Below, one piece after another: positions 1-5,035 of a DNA stretch of 5,035 nt (positions are counted from its first letter, which is position 1; each line of letters begins with the position of its first letter). The notes beneath the pieces were generated by a model, which was given only the letters and a program-made list of their open reading frames with translations, did not search any database and was not told the DNA's origin. Position numbers and translations under genes: made by a program. Origin of the DNA: Saprospirales bacterium (GTDB lineage Bacteria; Bacteroidota; Bacteroidia; Chitinophagales; Saprospiraceae); NCBI GenBank assembly GCA_003448025.1, contig DLXL01000243.1, positions 8,571 through 13,605 on the forward strand, given 5' to 3'.

Positions 1-154
1 ATGCCATCAGGGCATTGAGTGCTTTATTTTTCAGGAGAAAATCTACATCGGCCGATTGTTCGTTCTTATCCAGCAACAAGTGTGCTTTGGCGCAGGAGTG
101 CGACACGCGAACCGGTGCGTTATGCAGGAATTCATTGAAAAAAAGGTGGGTCAT
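1..154 (-). CDS. N-terminal part of an unrecognised protein, cut by the window edge
   Basis: An open frame runs leftwards from an ATG at 154-152 to the window edge without a stop, giving 51 complete codons. The product starts MTHLFFNEFLHNAPVRVSHS and continues with a Leu/Lys/Asp-rich stretch ending LNALMA. An in-frame TAA lies five codons upstream of the ATG, so this is the first possible ATG. No Shine-Dalgarno sequence is seen, as is usual for this phylum. The gene follows the GRAS-domain gene on the same strand after about 77 bases with no clear terminator, so co-transcription is likely and a related role is possible. There is no signal peptide, so the product is probably cytoplasmic. I do not recognise the family, and too little is present to assign a function. 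The same-strand spacing and uninterrupted frame support a real gene, but the short length leaves doubt. Confidence 0.55.
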   Translation of the reverse strand, partial: MTHLFFNEFLHNAPVRVSHSCAKAHLLLDKNEQSADVDFLLKNKALNALMA

Positions 155-231
155 GGCTGGTGTTTTTTATACCGAAGAGGCGGAGTTTTAGCGGTAATAA
201 TTAGATTATTTTCTTCAGGTTTTCAGGCAGC

Positions 232-1302
232 TCAATTAGCGTAAATGATGGCCAGCACCGTTTCTTCTACGTGCGTAAAGCCGATGAACCCTTCTTTATG
301 GTACTGGATCTCCACTCCGCATCCTGCAGAAACCGGCCCGGAGAGCGCTTCGCTCTGAATATTGAAACGGCTTAGTTTCAGGCGGTTGATCCAGTGTGTG
401 GCCGGTTCATGTTTTTCGAAGCGATCCTGCTCTTCTTTGCCGATCACATCTTCGATTTCGCGTCCGAAAAACAGTTTCAGCGCGTTTTTGTCGTCGTTGC
501 TCACGTTTTCGATCCGGTCAATTACCTGAAAAATGTTGCTGAAATGGTGGTAGCTGCTCACGAAGCGCTTAAAGAAGTCGGGCTCGTAATGGTTCACATT
601 GGGTTCTATGAGGAAAAAGGCGCCGGGGTTGAGGGCTTTTACCTGGGCAATGGTGGCCTGGCGCTGCGCATCCGTTTGAATATGGTGCAGGGCCAGGGAG
701 GCATTGACGATGATCTTTCCCCCAAGGCCGGGGATTGAGGTCAGGTCGATGTTTTCCACGGAGTTTTGGATGCCGGTAAAGGTGATTTCGAAAGGTGCCT
801 GGCCGTTTTGCGCCAGGATGTTCTTGCCGGCTTTTTCGAGGGCGTCGCCGAAAGGCTCGATGCCAACCACGTGGAGTTTTTTCAGGTTATCCAGGCTTTT
901 ACAGCGCTCGATGATATTCAGTACCTGCGTCCCTAGTCCGATACCTATGTCCATCAGGGTAACTTCCGCTTCCCCCTGCATTTCGGCTACAATGGCGTTA
1001 TTGGTAATCTGCTGACTGTATTTGACGAAGGGAAATTTTTCGATCAGGATATTGAACAGCTGGATCTGGGAGATGTCGTACTTGCCCAGGTAGATGTTCT
1101 CTCCGATGCGCTCGGAGTGGATCTTTTGGTTCAACGCTTTGAGGTAAAGTGTTGCCAGCAGCTTTTCAGAGTTGGTATCCATTCCTTCCCGGCAGTGGGC
1201 GAAGAACTGTTCAATGTCCTGCCTGGTTGCAGCATCAAATTGTGTTGCCGACATAATCCGGCATAGTTTGGAAAAAACGTCTGATTGTGCGGCAGTAGTC
1301 AT
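232..1302 (-). CDS. Bacterial GRAS-domain protein (Rossmann methyltransferase-like fold)
   Basis: The 356-residue product carries the plant GRAS-family signatures in order. SQQITNNAI (96-104) matches the segment before the VHIID motif. MDIGIGLGTQ (117-126) is the VHIID equivalent and reads as a D-x-G-x-G-x-G cofactor loop. GIEP follows, with Glu149 at the end of the next strand. Then come NASLALHHI (200-208), IEPNVNH with the RF..SYHHFSNIFQVID segment (232-262), and the PFYRE-like FGREIEDVIG..EEQDRFEKHE....W..R (279-307). Plant GRAS proteins are transcriptional regulators. Bacterial members are proposed to be small-molecule methyltransferases or binders. The intact glycine loop and acidic residue here suggest real S-adenosylmethionine binding, but the substrate is unknown. 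No signal peptide, so cytoplasmic. The frame extends upstream to an ATG at 1368, but that start would lie upstream of the candidate promoter at 1353-1384. The ATG at 1302, with an A/T-rich leader, is preferred. The stop is TGA. Confidence 0.88.
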   Translation of the reverse strand: MTTAAQSDVFSKLCRIMSATQFDAATRQDIEQFFAHCREGMDTNSEKLLATLYLKALNQKIHSERIGENIYLGKYDISQIQLFNILIEKFPFVKYSQQITNNAIVAEMQGEAEVTLMDIGIGLGTQVLNIIERCKSLDNLKKLHVVGIEPFGDALEKAGKNILAQNGQAPFEITFTGIQNSVENIDLTSIPGLGGKIIVNASLALHHIQTDAQRQATIAQVKALNPGAFFLIEPNVNHYEPDFFKRFVSSYHHFSNIFQVIDRIENVSNDDKNALKLFFGREIEDVIGKEEQDRFEKHEPATHWINRLKLSRFNIQSEALSGPVSAGCGVEIQYHKEGFIGFTHVEETVLAIIYAN

Positions 1303-1352
1303 AAGAATAAAAAGAGAGTGGTGTGAGCAGATGTTGTTTGCTTTTGATGATA

Positions 1353-1384
1353 CAAAGGTGGAGGGCAAACAAGATGGCGCAAAA
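1353..1384 (-). promoter_or_regulatory. Candidate Bacteroidota-type promoter of the GRAS gene
   Basis: Read on the minus strand, TTTTG (1384-1380) is followed after 19 bases by CACCTTTG (1360-1353). The Bacteroidota primary sigma factor consensus is TTTG at -33 and TAnnTTTG at -7, separated by roughly 17-23 bases, so the -7 element has one mismatch. Transcription would start near 1346, giving a leader of about 44 bases before the ATG at 1302. This excludes the ATG at 1368 as the start. The call rests on a short motif only. Confidence 0.4.
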
Positions 1385-1403
1385 TATTAACCGTGGAGGG
1401 CTA

Positions 1404-1434
1404 CCGGATTTTCATTGAACCGTGGGAAAACCGG
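1404..1434. other. Hairpin 1 in the divergent intergenic region
   Basis: CCGG-A-TTTTC (1404-1413) pairs with GAAAACCGG (1426-1434), giving nine base pairs with one bulged A and a 12-base loop. No T-tract follows on either strand, so it does not look like an intrinsic terminator. It lies just 5' of a larger hairpin (1438-1485) on the plus strand. Role unknown: leader structure, small RNA, protein-binding site or chance. Confidence 0.4.
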
Positions 1435-1437
1435 AAT

Positions 1438-1485
1438 GAAGCGTTTGGGAGGGTGGTAATAGGAACCACCTGGTTCAGACGCTTC
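1438..1485 (+). other. Hairpin 2: long imperfect stem-loop in the divergent region
   Basis: GAAGCGTTTGGG (1438-1449) pairs with TTCAGACGCTTC (1474-1485) over 12 positions including three G-T pairs. After a small internal loop, GGTGGT (1452-1457) pairs with ACCACC (1465-1470) around a seven-base loop. The three G-T pairs are stable only in plus-strand RNA; on the minus strand they become A-C mismatches. That favours a plus-sense RNA structure. No T-tract follows, and no plus-strand gene lies upstream for it to terminate. It could be part of a long 5' leader of the propeller operon, a small RNA or a mobile-element remnant. Confidence 0.45.
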
Positions 1486-1521
1486 CCAAATTACCATCAC
1501 AGCTGTTATTGACCAATGTCA

Positions 1522-1577
1522 TTGTAAAAAAAGATGACCTTCAGCTAAATTGCATTGCGGTTTTCTAAGTGCTTTTG
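1522..1577 (+). promoter_or_regulatory. Weak candidate promoter(s) for the propeller operon
   Basis: Two imperfect -33/-7 pairs are visible. One is TTG (1522-1524) followed after 21 bases by TAAATTGC (1546-1553), which lacks one T of TAnnTTTG. The other is TTG (1550-1552) followed after 17 bases by TGCTTTTG (1570-1577), with one mismatch. Start sites would fall near 1560 or 1584, giving a short leader to the ATG at 1604. Neither is a good match, so a promoter further upstream, which would include the hairpins in the leader, remains possible. Confidence 0.22.
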
Positions 1578-1603
1578 TTCTTAACCAAAATAAAATTTCA
1601 GTC

Positions 1604-3229
1604 ATGAAAGCGTTATGCATAACTGTTTTGGTCGCCATGTTGATTGGAGGTACGGCTATTGACGTGTTTGGCCAGTTGGGCGGGTTGGATCCTACCTTTG
1701 CCGGTGGCGGCATTTTCCCCTTTAAGACGATAGAAGCCACGGGTTTGGCCAACGGGGTTGCCATTCAGGCTGACGGAAAGATCGTTTTTTCCTCCAGCGC
1801 AACCAGTGCCATATTGGGCTGGGAGCCGGGATATCGGATGGTAGTAGCCCGCCTTACGGAGGGCGGACTGCTTGATAATACCTTTGGCGGCGGCTATGGG
1901 TATGTGGCTCCAATGATAGTGGGGACGGCCAGCATTTACGAGCCGGTAGTGGCCATACAGCCGGATCAAAAAATCCTGTGCGGCGGCTGGACAGTGCCCT
2001 TGGGCGGTGAAAAGGGCGATTTCATACTCACCCGGCTTCACCCGGACGGCACACAGGATTCAAGTTTCCTTTCGGTGCCGGTTGATATTGCCTCACATGA
2101 TATTACCGAAAGCATCGCCCTCCTGCCCGATGGCTCCATCATTCAGGTAGGGTTCAGTTATCAACAATTTCCGGATCTTTCTTCCTCCTCGGTAACGGCG
2201 GTGAAGTACCTTCCCAACGGTGCGTTGGATCCAAGCTTTAGCCTAGATGGAAAAGCAACCTATTACTTCCCATCTCTTCCCAACTGGGTAGGCCATGCCG
2301 TGGCGGTCCAACCCGACGGGAAAATGGTCATTGCCGGCTATGGCTACAATGCAGCCGATACCACTTATAAGCTCCTTGCCATGCGCATTCTGGCTAACGG
2401 AGCCCTGGATCCTTCTTTTTCGGCGCCCGACGGTTGGTATTTGCTTGACGGTTTTACCGGTTATACCAATCCGTCTGCATTTTCCGTAGCCATACAGGGC
2501 GACGGGAAAATTATTTTAGCCGGGGTAGCATTGAAAGTTCCGTCTACCACTGATTACGATGCTTTGGTAGTGCGGTTATTGCCCGACGGCAGTCCGGATT
2601 TCGTATTTGGCCCCCCCACTCTTTATGGGATGGCTCCCTATGACTTTGGAGGTATTGAGGCTATCAGGGGTATCGCAATTGATGAAAACGGCCACTATAT
2701 CCTGGCCGGGCGATCAATCACGGCTTCATCCTCTTCCCGTAACGCTTTGGTAGCCTGCGTCGACAACATATATGGTGACGTGGTTTCCGGATTTGGTGTT
2801 TCGGGTCCGGGTTATACGCTGGTGAATGGCTACAACAACTTGTTCCACGCGGTGGCTATTGACCATGATAACCGGATCGTAGTAGCAGGTGATGAGGTTA
2901 ACGCCGCTGGCAACGTTATCAAGGTTGCCCGTTTTTCCAATTTTGTTGATGTTTTCACGCCTGACCCGGCGGCAATCCCCCTGAGTGTATTTCCCAATCC
3001 GTTGGAGGCTGTTTTGCACCTCCAATATATGGCTCCCGATGCGGGTGATGTTCGTTATCAGGTTTTCGATGTTACCGGTACATTGGTTTGGGAACGCGTG
3101 GAAAAGGATCAGGCTGCCGGCCTCAGACAAGTAGAATTGCATTTAAACAGCCAGGTGCCACCCGGACTGTATTGGTTGCAGGTGCAAATGGGTCAAACTT
3201 CCGGTATTACCAAAATTATCAAACAATAG
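1604..3229 (+). CDS. Secreted seven-bladed delta-60 repeat propeller with T9SS type A sorting domain (paralogue A)
   Basis: The 541-residue product starts with a Sec signal peptide: MKA, a hydrophobic core, and likely cleavage before Gln24 (VFG/QLGG). Seven repeats of about 60 residues follow at roughly 26-88, 89-149, 150-206, 207-266, 267-329, 330-391 and 392-447. They show the delta-60/DUF5122 pattern of LDPsF, then hAhQPDGKIhhAG, then a hhhRLhPDG strand; repeats 4 and 5 are the clearest. Seven units predict a closed beta-propeller. After a TPDPAAIP linker comes a T9SS type A sorting domain (459-541) with FPNP, a VFDVTG turn, PPGLYWLQV and the basic end KIIKQ. It is therefore expected to cross the outer membrane through the T9SS, losing this domain and either being anchored or released. 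The frame opens at a TTG at 1550, but the ATG at 1604 directly precedes the signal peptide. Ligand or activity unknown. It is probably first in an operon with its paralogue. Confidence 0.9.
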   Translation: MKALCITVLVAMLIGGTAIDVFGQLGGLDPTFAGGGIFPFKTIEATGLANGVAIQADGKIVFSSSATSAILGWEPGYRMVVARLTEGGLLDNTFGGGYGYVAPMIVGTASIYEPVVAIQPDQKILCGGWTVPLGGEKGDFILTRLHPDGTQDSSFLSVPVDIASHDITESIALLPDGSIIQVGFSYQQFPDLSSSSVTAVKYLPNGALDPSFSLDGKATYYFPSLPNWVGHAVAVQPDGKMVIAGYGYNAADTTYKLLAMRILANGALDPSFSAPDGWYLLDGFTGYTNPSAFSVAIQGDGKIILAGVALKVPSTTDYDALVVRLLPDGSPDFVFGPPTLYGMAPYDFGGIEAIRGIAIDENGHYILAGRSITASSSSRNALVACVDNIYGDVVSGFGVSGPGYTLVNGYNNLFHAVAIDHDNRIVVAGDEVNAAGNVIKVARFSNFVDVFTPDPAAIPLSVFPNPLEAVLHLQYMAPDAGDVRYQVFDVTGTLVWERVEKDQAAGLRQVELHLNSQVPPGLYWLQVQMGQTSGITKIIKQ

Positions 3230-3240
3230 TCCTTTCAGCC

Positions 3241-4794
3241 ATGAAACGAATTAAAAGCATTGTTGTCTTCCTGATGGCATTTTGGGGAGCAGCAAATATC
3301 GGACACACACAACCTGGTGCAGTGGACTGGATTTACGACTTTTATTCCGGCGCAGGCTTTAGCGGCCTGGCAAATGGTATCGCTGTTCAGGGAACGGAGA
3401 ATGCTATTTTCTCCTCCAGTACACAAAGTTCCACCTGGCCCTGGGGTCCGGGATTCCGGATGACGATGGGCAAGCTGACCACTTATGGCAACCTGGATCC
3501 CGGATTTGCTGGCGGCTCAGGCTACATGGTACCGCCTTTATGGGGGCCCAACAATGTTTATGAGCCCGTGGTAGCCGTCCAACCCGATCAAAAAATTGTA
3601 TGCGGCGCCTGGGCCGTCCTGGGTGGGCTGGGTGATTTCGTCATGGTACGCATCGCTCCTGATGGAGGTCCCGATCCGGGTTGGATCCCGATCCCTGTGG
3701 ATGTTCAGCTCTATGATGTAGCGGAGGGGCTTGCTGTTTTGCCAGATGGAACCATTATACAAGTAGGCTTTAGTTATACACAATGGCCCTGGACGGGACT
3801 TACACTCATTTCCGCCGTCAAGCGTTTAAAGGACGGTCAATTGGACCTCAGCTTTAATGGTACAGGTATCATGAAATACACTTTCCCGGGTCATTCTAGA
3901 TGGATTGGCAATGCTGTAGTGGCGCAACCGGACGGGAAAATGGTGATTGCGGGGTATAACTCTGATTCGACGGATACCTATTTTTCTATGCTGGTGATGC
4001 GGATTCTGCCCAACGGCGAATTGGACCCCACGTTCAACCCGCCGTTGGGATACAAGTTGATCCCCAGTTTTCCGGGTTACAACAATCTGGCAGCCTATGC
4101 GATGGCGCTTGAAAAAGACGGCCGAATCGTATTGGCCGGGCAAGCGAATAAAATCGGTTTCGATAATGAGGGCGTGGTGGTGCGCCTGATGCCCGATGGA
4201 AGCAACGATCCTACTTTCGGTACAGGTGGAATTGCACCGTTCACCTGCGGTTCCAAAGAAACCGTCAAGGGGTTGGTCATCGACAAGGCAGGACATTACA
4301 TTCTGGCAGGCCGGTCGAGTGACGATTGGATGGTGGCTTGTATGGATAAATCGGGCGTTTTGGTGCCGGGCTTTGGAACAGGGGGTTGCGTTTCCATGGT
4401 AGGGAATCAGTTGCATGCCGTCACCGTTGATAGTCTGAATCGTATTTTGGCCTCAGGGGATGAATCTTCCACGGAAATAAAAGTTGTTCGGTTGAAAAAC
4501 TTTCCTCCCGTGAACACCTATTCTCCCTATCTGACGACCATTCCTTTACGTCTATATCCCAACCCCGTTGATGAATCGGTGACGGTGGAATACACCGCTG
4601 CTCTTGCCGGCAAAGCTATTTTCCGTCTCGTAGACGCAATGGGCAGGCAGGTACTTGAATATACGGACAGCGACCAGATTGCCGGACCCCGACAAACCGA
4701 GCTGCTGTTGGGCAAATACCTGCCACCGGGCGTTTACGGGCTTACCGTTCAAACCGGACAGGAAATCGGCTTTGCCCGATTGGTCAAAATGTAG
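3241..4794 (+). CDS. Secreted seven-bladed delta-60 repeat propeller with T9SS type A sorting domain (paralogue B)
   Basis: The 517-residue paralogue of the preceding gene starts 11 bases after its stop, so the pair is almost certainly co-transcribed. MKRIKSIVV and a hydrophobic core form a signal peptide with likely cleavage near GHT/QPGA (23/24). Seven repeats lie at about 26-83, 84-142, 143-199, 200-259, 260-320, 321-373 and 374-420. The first has lost the LDPsF and QPDGK signatures. Repeats 2-5 match paralogue A closely, for example EPVVAVQPDQKI and QPDGKMVIAGY. A T9SS type A sorting domain (434-517) has LYPNP, LVDAMGR, PPGVYGLTV and the end ARLVKM. Trp-containing loops (STWPWGPGF, QWPWTG) and extra Cys at 336 and 383 distinguish it from paralogue A. 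The frame extends upstream to a TTG at 3088 inside the previous gene, but the ATG at 3241 gives the signal peptide. Predicted cell-surface or extracellular; ligand unknown. Confidence 0.9.
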   Translation: MKRIKSIVVFLMAFWGAANIGHTQPGAVDWIYDFYSGAGFSGLANGIAVQGTENAIFSSSTQSSTWPWGPGFRMTMGKLTTYGNLDPGFAGGSGYMVPPLWGPNNVYEPVVAVQPDQKIVCGAWAVLGGLGDFVMVRIAPDGGPDPGWIPIPVDVQLYDVAEGLAVLPDGTIIQVGFSYTQWPWTGLTLISAVKRLKDGQLDLSFNGTGIMKYTFPGHSRWIGNAVVAQPDGKMVIAGYNSDSTDTYFSMLVMRILPNGELDPTFNPPLGYKLIPSFPGYNNLAAYAMALEKDGRIVLAGQANKIGFDNEGVVVRLMPDGSNDPTFGTGGIAPFTCGSKETVKGLVIDKAGHYILAGRSSDDWMVACMDKSGVLVPGFGTGGCVSMVGNQLHAVTVDSLNRILASGDESSTEIKVVRLKNFPPVNTYSPYLTTIPLRLYPNPVDESVTVEYTAALAGKAIFRLVDAMGRQVLEYTDSDQIAGPRQTELLLGKYLPPGVYGLTVQTGQEIGFARLVKM

Positions 4795-4826
4795 GGCAGA
4801 TCCCACCCTGCCGGACGATTTATTTT
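4795..4826 (+). terminator. Weak possible terminator after the propeller operon
   Basis: Immediately after the stop codon, GGCAG (4795-4799) can pair with CTGCC (4808-4812) around an eight-base loop. A T-rich run, TTTATTTT (4819-4826), follows six bases later. The stem is only five pairs and the T-run is displaced from it, so this is a poor intrinsic terminator. It is listed because of its position at the end of the operon. Confidence 0.22.
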
Positions 4827-4897
4827 CAGATCTGTAAGATTTTGGAAACCTACGGTATGTACACAAGTTATACGTGGATGTTAAGGCAATCTGGAAA

Positions 4898-4970
4898 CAC
4901 ATCTAGCATCTTGTAACCACTCGTTTCAACGAGTGGATAGGAATACCTCACCCATCACATCCAGCATCTT
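4898..4970. repeat. Direct repeats flanking a hairpin
   Basis: CACATCTAGCATCTT (4898-4912) and CACATCCAGCATCTT (4956-4970) differ at one of 15 bases and lie 58 bases apart, bracketing the inverted repeat at 4917-4936. A shorter third match, CATCAGCATC, lies at 4978-4987. The symmetry around the hairpin suggests one unit rather than coincidence. It could be a REP-like intergenic element, the end of a small transposon, or repeated binding sites. Confidence 0.5.
4917..4936. repeat. Perfect 9+9 inverted repeat (REP-like hairpin)
   Basis: CCACTCGTT (4917-4925) and AACGAGTGG (4928-4936) are exact reverse complements with two bases between them. As RNA or single-stranded DNA this gives at least a seven-pair stem with a six-base loop. 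No T-tract follows on either strand, which argues against a simple intrinsic terminator. Short hairpins of this size in intergenic DNA are typical of REP elements mobilised by TnpA-REP (RAYT) transposases or of IS200/IS605 ends. No transposase is visible in the window, so that identity is inferred. Confidence 0.55.
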
Positions 4971-5035
4971 TACAAAACATCAGCATCAAAAATCCCAGTG
5001 AAGGATATTAATCAAGATATTATTTCCAGTATGGC
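4971..5035. other. A/T-rich non-coding right end with a spaced GATATTA pair
   Basis: GATATTA occurs at 5004-5010 and again at 5016-5022, 12 bases apart, a little more than one helical turn. An ATG at 5031-5033, preceded by an A/T-rich leader, could be the start of a gene continuing beyond the window, but only one base pair of the next codon follows. Nothing more can be supported here. Confidence 0.2.

Noticed and set aside
155..231. Terminator between the GRAS gene and the downstream partial gene
   Set aside because: Only a short direct CCTGAA repeat and weak A/T symmetry are present; no GC-rich stem with a T-tract was found on the minus strand.
394..1015. Two overlapping plus-strand open frames of 114 and 103 residues
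   Set aside because: Both are antisense to the GRAS gene, whose frame carries the conserved motifs; neither shows a domain of its own.
1303..1368. Upstream extension of the GRAS gene to the ATG at 1368 (22 extra residues)
   Set aside because: The extra residues do not resemble a GRAS N-terminus, and the candidate promoter -7 element overlaps this stretch. The ATG at 1302 has a normal A/T-rich leader.
1550..1603. TTG start extending paralogue A by 18 residues
   Set aside because: The extension places residues before a well-formed signal peptide that begins at the ATG at 1604.
1613..2041. 142-residue minus-strand open frame
   Set aside because: It is antisense to the signal peptide and first repeats of paralogue A and has no recognisable features.
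3088..3240. TTG start extending paralogue B by 51 residues into the preceding gene
   Set aside because: The overlap lies wholly over the sorting domain of paralogue A in another frame, and the signal peptide begins at the ATG at 3241.
3826..4416. 196-residue open frame on the minus strand
   Set aside because: It is antisense to the repeat region of paralogue B, His/Arg/Ile-rich with no recognisable domain. It is a by-product of the repetitive, stop-poor coding sequence.
4552..4902. 116-residue minus-strand open frame covering the right intergenic region
   Set aside because: Most of it is antisense to the sorting domain of paralogue B, and the rest covers A/T-rich intergenic DNA with no motif.
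4898..4987. CRISPR array
   Set aside because: There are only two good 15-base repeats plus a partial third, with unequal spacing and a hairpin in between. Repeat length, spacer regularity and cas genes are all missing.

Overview
The window most likely comes from a member of the Bacteroidota. Two predicted secreted proteins end in a type IX secretion (T9SS) type A sorting domain, which is essentially confined to that phylum. Translation starts lack a Shine-Dalgarno sequence and sit in A/T-rich leaders, and one upstream region resembles the Bacteroidota -33/-7 promoter. Base composition looks close to balanced by eye, which would fit the Saprospiria/Chitinophagia side of the phylum, but the genus cannot be fixed from the sequence.

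Left part (1-1302, minus strand): two genes read leftwards. The upstream one (232-1302) encodes a bacterial GRAS-domain protein. It is related to the plant SCARECROW/DELLA regulators but keeps an intact glycine-rich Rossmann loop of the S-adenosylmethionine-binding type. About 77 bases downstream begins a second minus-strand gene (154 to the window edge). Only its first 51 codons are present and it is not recognised. No terminator is visible between them, so they may form one transcript.

Middle (1303-1603): a divergent intergenic region of about 300 bases. It holds a candidate minus-strand promoter for the GRAS gene, two adjacent hairpins (1404-1434 and 1438-1485) and weak candidate promoters for the plus-strand genes.

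Right part (1604-4794, plus strand): a tandem pair of diverged paralogues separated by 11 bases. Each has a signal peptide, seven delta-60 (DUF5122-type) repeats predicted to form a seven-bladed beta-propeller, and a C-terminal T9SS sorting domain. Both are therefore predicted to be exported through the Sec and T9SS routes to the cell surface or medium. Their ligand or substrate is unknown.

Right end (4795-5035): no supported gene. It carries a weak possible terminator, a perfect 9+9 inverted repeat (4917-4936) flanked by near-identical 15-base direct repeats, and possibly a start codon in the last five bases. The inverted-repeat arrangement resembles REP-type elements or the end of a small mobile element.

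The least ordinary items are the GRAS protein, the paired hairpins in the divergent region, the repeat-flanked hairpin at the right end, and the tandem surface-propeller operon. Nothing here proves a new multi-gene system.
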